Assembly (NCBI GenBank): GCA_020342235.1
Contig: CP073212.1
Location: forward strand, 496,001 to 560,000
Direction of reading: 5' to 3'
DNA from: Saccharomycopsis phalli
Lineage: Eukaryota; Ascomycota; Saccharomycetes; Ascoideales; Saccharomycopsidaceae
DNA: 64,000 nt
Positions 40,100 to 49,847 of this stretch are shown in pieces. Within the stretch, counting starts at the first letter, position 1. Every line of letters begins with the position of its first letter. The position numbers and the translations under genes are program-made. The notes beneath the pieces were generated by a model, which did not search any database, was not told where the DNA came from, and saw only the letters and a list, made by a program, of their open reading frames with translations.

Positions 40100-40560
40100 A
40101 TGATCCTGGGTACCGGCAGTCCTTGCTTTGCGGCAAAAAAAGGATATTCTCATACAGCACTAACGTGTAGAATCCAGCAAGGTCATGTACTGCTTCATAT
40201 GTAAAGAGGCAAACTTGGGCTCGTCTGTGATGCATTTGCCTATTGCATCCTGATGGAAATACCTTTAAACGTGAGAATGATAGATCATGAATAACTGCTG
40301 ACGGAGAATCGCAAGTTGGAATTGTGTCCCGAGGGTATTTGACAACAAGGGCGATCAGGTTTACACAACCACTACAAGAACTATGTACCAATAATGAAAC
40401 TTTTTAAATTGAAGTTTAATCCTGGACGGCTATTAAAGAGCCGATGCGGGTTTTCTTCGGCAGTGCTGCCTCAGGATGTTTCTGAGCGAAGGTACATTGG
40501 TTGAGTCACAGTGTTTCGGAGACAGAATAAGGCTAAATAGCGAGATTCAATTATTAGCCA
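40100..40560 (+). mobile_element. Diverged LINE copy, C-terminal end and 3' UTR
   Basis: Plus-strand fragment ending in the family 3' UTR. VFDNKGD near 40343-40363 corresponds to FDNKSD at the ORF end of the 38-kb copy, followed by caaccactacaag, attgaag, gggttttcttcggcagtgctgcc, ctcaggatgtttctgag and tgtttcggagacagaataaggctaaatag. This end resembles the SINE-like element's tail (gtttccggagacaatatatagctaaatac). It is more decayed than the other copies, and the 5' border is uncertain. A 99-codon ORF on the minus strand is antisense to it. Confidence 0.55.
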
Positions 40561-41651
40561 GTTGAAATGAGGAGAATTTTAACTTTCCACTCTAGTTTGT
40601 ATCTCTGTTATGACTTTGTTATACTCTAAGTTATGACTTTTTGACTCCACTTCTCTTCTCAAGGGGTCTAGTCGGGTGAATCTTCTTTACAGAGAACAAG
40701 TTTCCATGTATAGCCGGACTGGATATTCAAGCAGGTTATTTCGCCATTTTTCCAACTTGTGTCTTGGATAGTATGTTCCTCGGGTGTGCTGGTATATTAG
40801 GGTGGATTACTGAATTAAGATTTATACTAGCAAGGGACTTTTTCTCTCTATAGAAGGAAATAGACAGGCGAGGCATTTCCGTTGGCATGTTGGGCCAGGA
40901 AGAAGTTAGAAAGGCAAGAATAAGGAAGTTTTAAAAGATGCAGGAGAAGTAGAAAAGACACGAATGTTGAAAGGATGCAGAAGAAGAAGAAGAAGAAGAA
41001 GAAGAAGAAGAAGGAAACGGCATGGCTAGACCATTGCCTTTGGTACAAGATTGGATCATAGAGTCGAAAAGTAATTCTGAGATTATTGCGTCGACAAATG
41101 TCAATATATGCCTTGTGTTATCTCCGTTTGATAATATCCACGACTAATACCTGTATATTTGAAAACCACGGCTGCAATTGACTTGGCCATTTCGTCAGCA
41201 AAGCCGCTGGTTAGTTTGCATATACCTTGAATGGGGTAGAAGGGTTCACGAGCCAAACACCAAGGGCCTTGAGCCGCATTCAAAGGTTATCCAGGCCAAT
41301 TGCGCGGTTTTACACGATAATATATTAATCTCCTTTGAAGCCTGGTGCATAAACATTTATTCCAGTGTGTGCATTACATGTGAGCTGTAGTAACTAGGGT
41401 ACGAGTTGGTAGGCTAAAATATATTTGCCAGACTATTCAAAGAAAGCAAAATCCAGTCCAAAATCCAGTCCAAAGACCAATCCAAAGACCAATCCAAAGA
41501 CCAATCCAAAGACCAATCCAAAGACCAATCCAAAGAAATTGAAGGAGAACCGGGTGAAAAATGGGCAAATCATTACATGGGCCAATGGTCCACGCGATAA
41601 CCATGCATGCACGTCGTAGCGGTTTTTTTCGTATCGCAAAATTTATCTCAC
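40561..41651. other. Intergenic region and IDI1 promoter
   Basis: AT-rich spacer with a (gaa)n run at 40981-41013 and a 12-bp minisatellite at 41449-41540. A 64-codon ORF across the latter (KTNPKTNPKTNP) is a repeat product. No gene is recognised. Confidence 0.5.
41449..41540. repeat. 12-bp minisatellite (ccaatccaaaga) in the IDI1 promoter
   Basis: About seven copies, the first two with a gt variant, ending about 110 bases before the IDI1 start codon. Copy-number change here would alter promoter spacing. Confidence 0.85.
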
Positions 41652-42497
41652 ATGTCCTCCTCCAGTTACGACCAGCTTGTGAAGTCGCTTACCCCGCAAG
41701 ACATTTTGCAACAGTTTCCAGAGGTGATTCCTCTTGACCGAGTCACTGGCTCGGCGTCGAGCGACGACTTGTCGCTCCAACAGAGCGTGGAGCTCCAGGG
41801 CCATGACCTGGAGCAGATTCGGCTCATGGCGGAAAACTGTCTTGTGCTTGACTACAATGACCGGGTTGTCGGTGCGGGCACCAAGAAATTGTGCCACTTG
41901 CTGGAGAACATCGACCGCGGGTTACTCCACCGGGCGTTCTCGTTGTTTTTGTTCAATCTGGAGAACGAGTTGTTGCTCCAGCAACGGGCGTCGGAGAAAA
42001 TCACCTTTCCCGACATGTGGACAAACACCTGCTGCTCGCACCCGCTCAGCACCCCTGACGAGATGGGCGACATCCACACGTTGGATCCGGCTCGGTACTT
42101 GAGTGCTGCTGCCGACAGTGTGAAAACCGCAGCGGTACGAAAGGTGGAGCACGAGCTTGGGATCCAGGGGCTCGATGCGGGGAAGATAGACTTTCTCACA
42201 CGGATCCACTACAAGTCTGCAAACCCCGTTGACGAGAAATGGGGCGAGCACGAGATTGATTACATTTTGATTTCGAAACAGCCAGTGACCATCGCCGCGA
42301 ACCCAAACGAGGTGCGCGATCACGTGTTCGTATCTGAGGCACGGCTCCGGGCGATGCTTGCGGACGAGCTGCTTGTGTTCACGCCATGGTTCAAGTTGAT
42401 TTGCGACAATTATTTATTTGACTGGTGGGCGCGGCTCCGCGAAGGTAAGCCGCTCCCTCTGAATGCACAGCTCCACCACTTGGTCTATATACAGTAG
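41652..42497 (+). CDS. IDI1: Isopentenyl-diphosphate isomerase (IDI1)
   Basis: Type I isomerase of 281 residues that interconverts isopentenyl and dimethylallyl diphosphate, essential for sterol and isoprenoid synthesis. Landmarks are LVLDYNDRVVGAGTKKLCH, the nudix-fold segment HRAFSLFLFNLENELLLQQR, the active-site cysteine in TNTCCSHPL, the HELGI helix and the catalytic glutamates in WGEHEIDYIL, then FTPWFKLICDNYLFDWW. Length is close to yeast Idi1 (288). The ATG at 41652 starts MSSSSYDQLVKSLTPQDIL, matching the family; the frame upstream of it has no counterpart. CTG occurs in HD-CTG-EQ, FN-CTG-EN and DE-CTG-LVF, where S. cerevisiae has E, E and S, again favouring Ser decoding. Confidence 0.97.
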   Translation: MSSSSYDQLVKSLTPQDILQQFPEVIPLDRVTGSASSDDLSLQQSVELQGHDLEQIRLMAENCLVLDYNDRVVGAGTKKLCHLLENIDRGLLHRAFSLFLFNLENELLLQQRASEKITFPDMWTNTCCSHPLSTPDEMGDIHTLDPARYLSAAADSVKTAAVRKVEHELGIQGLDAGKIDFLTRIHYKSANPVDEKWGEHEIDYILISKQPVTIAANPNEVRDHVFVSEARLRAMLADELLVFTPWFKLICDNYLFDWWARLREGKPLPLNAQLHHLVYIQ

Positions 42498-42549
42498 GGT
42501 AACACCAGCCAGTAAATTTTCGTAGCGCGGACGCCGGACGCAGTTTCAC

Positions 42550-43626
42550 ATGAGCAACCCCGCTGGAATCCCGCCAATGACGCCGCTGCTTCCGGCGACG
42601 GCGACGACCCAGGAGAACGCGGTTGTACGCCCTGGCGACGTCTCCAAGCAGGATACCAAGATGACGAGCATCAACCAGTCGTTGCTGAACTTGGACGTCA
42701 ACAAGAGCGCCTCGATGATGAGTCTCGACGAGTCCGCCTTGCCGCCGCGCCGCAAATCCACACTCATTTTGACCGAGGAGGCGGAAAACGCGCTCAGCGA
42801 GGCCCGCAAGTTGCACAAGGAGAAGTCCGAGGCCGCCGACAGCGTGAAAAAACCCGCAGTATTCCCGGTGGACATCGCCTGGATCCAGGGCGGCAAGAAG
42901 GTGTATGTCACGGGCTCCTTCACCGGCTGGACCAAGATGATCAAGCTCAAGCCGCTGGAAAAAGACCTGGAGTTTGCCATCAAGTTGAACTTGCCAGTCG
43001 GCACCCACCGCTTTCGCTTCGTGGTCGACAACGAGTTGCGCTTCAGCGACTATCTTCCCACGGCCACAGACTCGCGTGGGAACTTTGTCAACTACATCGA
43101 GGTATCTGACACCCCAGAACCGCCAATCGAGAAGAAAAAGAGCTTCAACAAGTTGCGCTCGCAAAAGGACTCCAAGCTCGGCCTCACCCAGGACGACGAC
43201 GACATGGGGAATGGATACTCCCGCTTCCACGACAAGTCAATGATTGCAAACTCCACCGCCCAGCGTCGCGACCTAACCTACGGCCTGACCATCCCCGCAA
43301 TATTCACCGACCCACAGGCAATGGAACGTTACTACTTGACGTTGGACCAGCAAAGCCGATCCAGTGGCTCAGGAAGCCAGTGGCTCATTCCGCCCCAGCT
43401 CCCGCCCCACTTGGAAAACGTGCTTCTCAACAACCAGCAGCAGCCTTCGGGCGAAAGCGGCTTCAACAAGGAAATCAACGCCGGCGGATCGTTGCCCATC
43501 CCAAACCATGCCATATTGAACCATTTGGCCACCACAAGCATCAAGCACAACACCTTGGCCGTCGCAACTACCGTGCGGTACAAGAAGAAGTACTTGACCC
43601 AGATCTTGTATGCTCCTTTGCAGTAG
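42550..43626 (+). CDS. GAL83: SNF1 kinase beta subunit (GAL83/SIP2 type)
   Basis: AMPK/SNF1 beta subunit of 358 residues that bridges the kinase and the gamma subunit and directs localisation. After a disordered N-terminus come the CBM48 glycogen-binding-like domain (VYVTGSFTGWTKMI, GTHRFRFVVDNELRFSDYLP, NFVNYIEV) and the C-terminal ASC domain (LTYGLTIPAIFTDPQAMERYY, IPNHAILNHLATTSIKHNTL, VATTVRYKKKYLTQILYAP). Gal83 and Sip2 share the FT.W.KMI and GTHRFRFVVDNELR.SD.LPTATD stretches. It begins 52 bases after the IDI1 stop, so IDI1's terminator and this promoter are squeezed into one short gap. The N-terminus lacks an obvious myristoylated MG start, unlike Sip2 and Gal83, where G2 is modified. 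Confidence 0.92.
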   Translation: MSNPAGIPPMTPLLPATATTQENAVVRPGDVSKQDTKMTSINQSLLNLDVNKSASMMSLDESALPPRRKSTLILTEEAENALSEARKLHKEKSEAADSVKKPAVFPVDIAWIQGGKKVYVTGSFTGWTKMIKLKPLEKDLEFAIKLNLPVGTHRFRFVVDNELRFSDYLPTATDSRGNFVNYIEVSDTPEPPIEKKKSFNKLRSQKDSKLGLTQDDDDMGNGYSRFHDKSMIANSTAQRRDLTYGLTIPAIFTDPQAMERYYLTLDQQSRSSGSGSQWLIPPQLPPHLENVLLNNQQQPSGESGFNKEINAGGSLPIPNHAILNHLATTSIKHNTLAVATTVRYKKKYLTQILYAPLQ

Positions 43627-43677
43627 TCTGACGTATATCATATTATATGAATTATGATGGTTGTAGGATTGCCATGT

Positions 43678-43800
43678 GTGGTGAGATGTAGAAAGGTGGT
43701 TGGTGAGATGTAGAAAGGTGATTGGTAGTATTGTGATGTAGAAAGGTGATTGGTGAGATGTAGAAAGGTGATTGGTAATATTGTGATGTAGAAAGGGTGA
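43678..43800. repeat. Minisatellite of about 22 bp (gatgtagaaaggtgattggtga)
   Basis: Five imperfect copies; two longer units contain an extra tattgt. Lies directly 3' of the SNF1 beta-subunit gene. Confidence 0.85.
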
Positions 43801-44829
43801 TTTGACACTATTAAGATGTAGTATAAAGATTAGTAAAACGGATAATTCAATAATACTACAATACATAATTCATGATACTGGCCTTTCAAGCCCAAAAACA
43901 GACACCAAAACAATTACCAATGCCAATCAAGCCCACATCTATTTTTCAGACAAGGCAAAGCTGAAAAATCTTATAGGATTCTACTCATTTGTGCGGACTG
44001 ATAGTCTTCCTTTTTGCTACAGCACATTAGGAGAGCTGTCGTGCTACCCTGGGAAGTGGCTAAATCACCTACGACCTAGATGAAAGCACATTGTCCCTCC
44101 AATGCCCATTTCCTTACTTATTTACAAGCTCTAGTCAAAAGTTTACATCTCTGTCGCAGAGTTTTCAACGACTACATAGCAGCACCGTTCTTAGTCGTAA
44201 ATGGCCAAGTATAAATCTCCTCTGGGAGCCTAATATAGCTATAGCCTTGAATAATAATTATTATTCATGATACTCTTGGTCTCCAATTCCATCAGCCTGC
44301 CGCCTATACGAGTCATGTGACTGAATAATTCGCAATCTGTCATGTCATGCGACTGAAAAATTCCGCAATTGACATGTCACGCGATACAATAATGTACCAG
44401 CTCATGCAGGCAAAGAAAAAGGTAAACAATATTACATCAAACATCAACTCATATCAACTTCACCATTGGCCTTCATTTGGTACCGTCATCACATCCATTC
44501 CACAGTCAATATCAATCCCACTCTATTACAATACCATCCGTTTTGACCTTTTCAATTCCAGCTTACACTTCAACATCTCGCAATCACCTGTTCTAGCTCA
44601 TGAATCTGAAATTATACACTTGCTTAGTAGATGAACACATCATGCCAATCAGGACTATAACCCATGCATTTTATTGTTCCGTTGGTAGAATGATTAATAT
44701 CAAATCTCAGACTCCGTAATCAATGTCTTGACGATAAATGTTCAACATAGTTTGCACAGTCGTTCATATTCTTTACATAGTTCAACAGTACTTGGTATTA
44801 TATCCCAAGAGAAAAGCGTGCACAGGATA

Positions 44830-45143
44830 TTACTATTATTGCTACGGAAGATCTTCTTAGAAAAGGAGAAACATGTGTGTTTATCGACCTACAAGAATTA
44901 CCACTATCTGGCTATCAAACGAGATATTTTTATGCTAATAACCCTAAATTCTACTTTCCAATTTTGTTTACAGAAGTTACGGACCATGCACTAATTATAC
45001 ATCAAATATTTGGACATGTGAATCTAGAATATTTGCAACGCTATCGCCGCAAGCGTAGATTCACTCAGGAAGAAATGAGCTTGATTAATGGTTTAGTAAA
45101 AGGATTTAATGGGACTATTAAACTCGCTTACATAAACATATAA
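44830..45143 (+). mobile_element. Possible Ty1/copia-type pol relic
   Basis: The stretch reads partly like the pre-integrase region of copia polyproteins (HQIFGHVNLEYLQR resembles the H..(L/F)GH.N..YL. pattern). Only a few hundred bases remain, with no LTRs seen and frames not continuous, so it is a broken, old fossil if the match is real. Family level only. Confidence 0.3.
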
Positions 45144-45419
45144 TTTTTAAACTAGAATGATTGAATGTAGTGCGTTATTATATTCTAGTTAGTATATTAT
45201 TATTTTCCTTTAATACTAAATATCTACAAGGCCTCGTCAGAAAACTGCGTCAGCCTTGTGGTACTCAGTATATGTACTTGTATAAGACACTAGCCACGGC
45301 TACAAACTCCTTTTGCGTCGTTCATATACTATTTAGGAAAAATTAAATCCTCAAATAATCTTAGAATTCCCAGACAGAGCTCTCCTATACCTTTTCCCAA
45401 AATCAATACAAAAATTGCC

Positions 45420-46478
45420 ATGCCAATTCTTGCCAAAACTGCTTCCTTCGTGGAATCAATTTACAGAATCCCCCAACACATCAATCGGATAATTTGCATC
45501 ATCTGGAATAAATCGCTGCATTTTATTGGCAAGATCAACGGCTCCCTAAAAAAAATAAATATGTCGCAGATGCTTGTGCTCCATCAGACGAATATTTCCT
45601 GGAATGAAGCAGATTTATCGACAAGGGTTTCAGAGTTCAAAGAAAAAATTCATATACACCATGAAAATTTCAAAATCATGATTTTAATCTTTGGATTGAC
45701 CACTGGGCTAATGCTGTTGATTTCTGTCAAGCCTCTTTTCCCATTTTATTTCTCAAGCAAGCCGACTAGCCTTAGATCGGACAGCATTGATTCACAGGAC
45801 ACAGAAAAGGTATGGGAATGTACTAATATATTGAATGCCATTAATATCGGCAAGGACACTAGTAAAGCTTTCACCAAAACAGCTGATGTTCCAAAAGAGT
45901 TTGACAAAAAAAAGACATTAAAAAAGAACCACAAAAGAAACAAAAGAAGAAAAAGATACATGGAAATGGCAAAGTCAAATACGCCCAGTGTTCCAATGGA
46001 AAAATATTCCAACACAAAATCAAGTATCAATGACGTTCTTGTCAGGACAAATCACACAGCAAATCTTGATGGCACAAATGTCCAAACGAAACAAAATACC
46101 AAAACGGTTAGCACTGAGAATTCAATTTCTAGGGTGTTTGCTAACGATGCGGTAATTTTGCACTTCTCAGACAAGTCTTGCCAAAGTTTCAACATTACTT
46201 CTGCAATTCCCCAATCAAATGCATATGCCAAGAGTGATTCTCCAATTAATATAGCAAAGCAAAGAGTACCTTCTGGCTTGAAATCATGCAAAAGTTATCC
46301 AATCCAACTGACTCAATCACCAGTCAAATCTCCACGGAATTCAGTGAGAGACAGAGTCCCTAGTGCAACTATATTGCCAGTATATGGTGATGTTGAATCA
46401 TTTATACGTGAGCAAGTCTCCCACAACAATGATTATTATTGGTACAAGGCCGCTCTAAGGAACGATGTCACTTTTTAA
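45420..46478 (+). CDS. Orphan single-pass membrane protein
   Basis: Protein of 352 residues that I do not recognise. One strongly hydrophobic segment at about residues 86-104 (FKIMILIFGLTTGLMLLISV) is a likely transmembrane helix. The N-terminal part includes an amphipathic IYRIPQHINRIICIIW stretch. After the helix the protein is hydrophilic and probably disordered, with a very basic cluster at about 164-180 (KKKTLKKNHKRNKRRKR) that could be a nuclear-localisation or membrane-apposed anionic-lipid-binding patch, and a Ser/Thr/Asn-rich remainder with SP and TP sites. AT-rich codon use fits a lineage-specific gene. It stands alone between a long gap and a convergent zinc-cluster gene. The long open frame makes a gene likely, but the function is unknown. 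Confidence 0.6.
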   Translation: MPILAKTASFVESIYRIPQHINRIICIIWNKSLHFIGKINGSLKKINMSQMLVLHQTNISWNEADLSTRVSEFKEKIHIHHENFKIMILIFGLTTGLMLLISVKPLFPFYFSSKPTSLRSDSIDSQDTEKVWECTNILNAINIGKDTSKAFTKTADVPKEFDKKKTLKKNHKRNKRRKRYMEMAKSNTPSVPMEKYSNTKSSINDVLVRTNHTANLDGTNVQTKQNTKTVSTENSISRVFANDAVILHFSDKSCQSFNITSAIPQSNAYAKSDSPINIAKQRVPSGLKSCKSYPIQLTQSPVKSPRNSVRDRVPSATILPVYGDVESFIREQVSHNNDYYWYKAALRNDVTF

Positions 46479-46988
46479 GATATTTCTGTCTGGGTAAACA
46501 GGTGAATATAACTTATTCCAAGTAATTTGTATCAATGCTAGACGATACTCTTGAAATGATCTCAAGATACAGATAATTTTAAAGATAATAACGTCATTCA
46601 AAGCCGACTATTATTACATGCTGGCCAGTAGCGTATCCAAGGATGCTGTTTTACAGCTCTCATTCAATCAACCATGGTCACTTGAACATAAATTCTGAAT
46701 CTCGCACTGTCACTATATCTTCATTTTAATTAATAGATTCGCATTTCTACCACTCCACCTAAGCATAAATATCAAGCTACCCAAAAATAGTTGCTGTATG
46801 TATTGATTATTCCATCCGACTGTTATTTCCCAACTTCACACGGCTATTTGATAGTATATCCTTCATTAATATTCTATATTGTATCAATAATGCACCCGTA
46901 TTACTCAAAGTATACAACAGCACGAAAGTGGAGTGTACAATTTCTTTAGTAAATAATTACACCAGATTGCCTTGTAAAGTGCATATAA
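46479..46988. other. Convergent intergenic region
   Basis: AT-rich, 510 bases, between the orphan membrane protein and the zinc-cluster factor. I see nothing in it beyond expected terminators. Confidence 0.5.
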
Positions 46989-49229
46989 TCAACCCCACTG
47001 ATCAAACCACTGGAGGTTTCCCAACAACTCTAGCTGCTCACCATTGTCATCTTCTGACCCTCGTGTCGCATACAATCTATTGTCCGGAGAAATGATTGGT
47101 TGATCAATTGGCTGTGAAGTAGTACTCTGGTTTTGGATAAACTCATGGAGAATATCAGTAAATGGCATGTCCTTATCAATGTACTCTGGTTCATAGTACG
47201 ACGCGGTGAATGATTGAAACAGCTCAGGGTCTTCCTCTGGCTTCTCCAACTTATCTGACTTTGACTTTGGATTGACACCCATTTGTGTAAAATGTTCAAT
47301 GTTCTCTTCGCCTTTTCCATGGTCAATGTACTCACCAAGAGCAACTGCCAACTGTGAGTTTCGAAGCATAATCATATGGTTCAACAGCTTGAGCACCCAT
47401 ATGATTTCCTTGCACATTTTAATCTTATCCTGGTACGATACCTCGTATGGTTCATTGTTTACAAGTACGTGCTTCTCACTTGCGGCTGTGCCCTGGTGCT
47501 TTTTATAAATTGGAGACCGAAGAATCGTCAAGAAGTTGAGTACCTCGATGAAGTTCTTCTGACAGCTCGCCAAATGAAAACCACAGTTGATTAAAGTGAG
47601 GCACGAGATCCCTACAATGAGAAGAACACTGAGTGACAAATACCACGGCGTGAGAAGAAGGTTGCGCTGGTGGATTTCGCGGAACACCAACAACGTCAGC
47701 TGGAAATTTTCCACGAGCTTTGTGTAGTCATGAAAGTTAACATCCCTGTTGCTGCCACTGTTGGCGTATATATTGACCTTATTGACTAGTGGATAAAGCG
47801 ATTTCATTTGGAGGGTCATGTAGATGTAGTAGTAGTGTAACTTCAAGTGGGAGAGCATGAGCGAGCTTGTCGGGCTGTCTTTAAGAGTGTGGTAGTGATC
47901 ATTTTTGAAGTAGTTTTCACTGGAGTCCCATAGACCGTTGTCTTTGCACCAGTCCTGCCAGTGGAGTAGCTCGTTTTCAATCATGCGATAGTCGAAATTA
48001 ACGAGATCTTGGTTGTCATGGACCTTGAAGAACTGGTTCTGGCGAGATATCTCGGCCAATTTAATCATGGCCAAGGCTGGAACAGTTAGCCAGCCGTCCT
48101 TTTCATCCTCAAACTTCCACGAAGGGTACTTGAGTCCAAGAAGTTTGTCATCTATAAGACTGTTGTTACCACTGTGGATGCCAAACAATTTATCCATAGT
48201 GTAGACGCACCAGAAAATCCGCTTTGCCTTTACAGCTTCATAGTTTGACACGAGCTTCTTTGTCGGCGTGGTTATATAGTAGTCAATGGCCATGCCCCGA
48301 AGCATTTTCACGGCATTATTAAGCGCAAAGCTGGTGGACAGACGCTTGTAAGTGACGCGTAGGTAGAAGAAAATGAGGATCCAGCCCTGAATAAGCTCAA
48401 AGGACTCCCAGTGGAAGGAAAGCTTCGATACAATTTCAAAGGACGTCTCAAAGAGCTGCTCTTCAAGGCCGAACTTGTACTGCTGAGAATGTGCCATTTC
48501 AGTAAACCTGAGTGAAATCGCATAGATCAAGTACAAGATGGCAATAAAGAGGTTGTTGTGGTTATGGGCAGTGTCCTCTGTTGGTGGGTCTGCTGCTTGA
48601 TTGATGTGCCTGTCGTACTGCTGGAGGAATATTTGCCGATCTAGAATGACAAAGAGCGGGTTGATTTCCACAAGAAAATAGTTTACCAAGTAATGCGAGA
48701 GAACAGGGTCGTTTCCAAGTACGGTTTTCCATGACTTGTCTTTGAAATGGCTGGTGTCATTGTTAAAGAAGTTGCTTGACTTGATGTAGTGTGACCCCAG
48801 GAGATTCCATCCGTAAAACTGGATACGCGGTTTCACAATTAGTAGTCTGTTCTGGGCAGTCAATGATTCATAAAGAAGACTGGACAAGCCCTCGACAAGA
48901 ATGTTTTGGTCCGACCGAATCACTCTCCACTTGAGCTTGGAGAAGAGGTAGATTTCCTCGTTGTTGGACGACATTCCCCCGTTCAGACTCTGTGAGAGCA
49001 ACGCCTCCAAACTGCGCACCTTGTTCTCCAAGTAATACAAGTAGTTGGACTCCTCCTGGGTCTCCTTTTTCGGCTCGACCCCACCATACTCACACTGATG
49101 GTCGTGCTTCATACACAGGGCACAGGGACTCAATCCGTCGCATTTAATCTTCTGCCGCTTGCACCGATCACATGCCCGGCTCACTCTTAGCCGGTTCTTT
49201 GGGTCTACTAGCACTCTCTTTCTTGCCAT
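46989..49229 (-). CDS. Zn2Cys6 (zinc-cluster) transcription factor
   Basis: Fungal zinc-cluster regulator of 746 residues from the ATG at 49229. The binuclear cluster, C-x2-C-x6-C-x5-C-x2-C-x6-C, is near the N-terminus (CDRCKRQKIKCDGLSPCALC). A short linker leads to a coiled-coil dimerisation segment (YLYYLENKVRSLEALLSQ). The middle is a fungal-specific transcription-factor domain of helical character (LSHYLVNYFLVEINPLFVILD, GWILIFFYLRVTYKRLS, KRIFWCVYTMDKLFG). The C-terminus is acidic (EKPEEDPELFQSF), a possible activation region. An ATG at 49301 would add 24 residues but has a poorer start context. Expected to bind CGG-containing sites as a dimer. The sequence does not tell me the pathway. 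Confidence 0.88.
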   Translation of the reverse strand: MARKRVLVDPKNRLRVSRACDRCKRQKIKCDGLSPCALCMKHDHQCEYGGVEPKKETQEESNYLYYLENKVRSLEALLSQSLNGGMSSNNEEIYLFSKLKWRVIRSDQNILVEGLSSLLYESLTAQNRLLIVKPRIQFYGWNLLGSHYIKSSNFFNNDTSHFKDKSWKTVLGNDPVLSHYLVNYFLVEINPLFVILDRQIFLQQYDRHINQAADPPTEDTAHNHNNLFIAILYLIYAISLRFTEMAHSQQYKFGLEEQLFETSFEIVSKLSFHWESFELIQGWILIFFYLRVTYKRLSTSFALNNAVKMLRGMAIDYYITTPTKKLVSNYEAVKAKRIFWCVYTMDKLFGIHSGNNSLIDDKLLGLKYPSWKFEDEKDGWLTVPALAMIKLAEISRQNQFFKVHDNQDLVNFDYRMIENELLHWQDWCKDNGLWDSSENYFKNDHYHTLKDSPTSSLMLSHLKLHYYYIYMTLQMKSLYPLVNKVNIYANSGSNRDVNFHDYTKLVENFQLTLLVFREIHQRNLLLTPWYLSLSVLLIVGISCLTLINCGFHLASCQKNFIEVLNFLTILRSPIYKKHQGTAASEKHVLVNNEPYEVSYQDKIKMCKEIIWVLKLLNHMIMLRNSQLAVALGEYIDHGKGEENIEHFTQMGVNPKSKSDKLEKPEEDPELFQSFTASYYEPEYIDKDMPFTDILHEFIQNQSTTSQPIDQPIISPDNRLYATRGSEDDNGEQLELLGNLQWFDQWG

Positions 49230-49847
49230 TGTGTGTGGGGTTCCATCCAACTGACGCAAATTATCAATGAAAAACTGTAATGCATGGTCTCCAAATTCCA
49301 TGCAATACCCATGTCATTGTAAAATGACACGGTAATTTGTCTGTGGTAGTGTGGGCTTTGGAGGGTTGAGGTTGACTGTGGGTTAGTTGAGGAGTATTTG
49401 CTAGAATTAGTTTGTTGATGTTTACCAATACATGGTCCAACGATATTCAGCAATTGCATTGCAATAGATAATATAGATTAGATAGACCAGATAGATCAGA
49501 TAGACCAGATAAAACAGATAAACTAGATAGACCAGATGAACCAGATGAACCAGTTATATCATATATACACCATAAATACCTAGAGTCAACAGCACAACTC
49601 CATATTAGTTCATGCCATGAACTGACCAGAGCTCCACAACATCCGTCTGAGGATTCCCAGAAAATCTAACCCAATCACCATACTCTCAAAGATTCACCAC
49701 AATCCATCCAAATTCGTCGCAATTCAGTCCAACGTCGTCCTTTGGCTGTACAATTTCGCCGTCTTTCCTCCTGCAATCCGATTATGTATGATGATGTATG
49801 TCGCCTTATCATTTATACCAACCGAAATCCAGTGGAAAACCATCACA
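49230..49847. other. Divergent promoter region with minisatellite
   Basis: Separates the zinc-cluster factor from the racemase gene. It holds an 11-12-bp imperfect repeat at 49467-49556 (agatagaccag / agatgaaccag). CTG-clade zinc-cluster genes are often near their targets, but no CGG-N-CCG site stands out here. Confidence 0.5.

Larger units (their letters stand above)
43627..45419. other. 1.8-kb intergenic region with minisatellite and a retroelement relic
   Basis: Contains a minisatellite at 43678-43800 (gatgtagaaaggtgattggtga and shortened forms), about 900 bases with no recognisable feature, and the copia-like fragment at about 44830-45143 annotated separately. Around 44320-44390 tcatgtgactga and catgtcatgcgactgaaaaattc form a short imperfect repeat. 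Confidence 0.45.

Noticed and set aside
40092-40391. 99-codon minus-strand ORF
   Set aside because: Antisense to a plus-strand LINE remnant; the related antisense stretch at 28.2 kb is not conserved as protein.
41425-41619. 64-codon ORF rich in KTNP
   Set aside because: Made by the 12-bp minisatellite in the IDI1 promoter.
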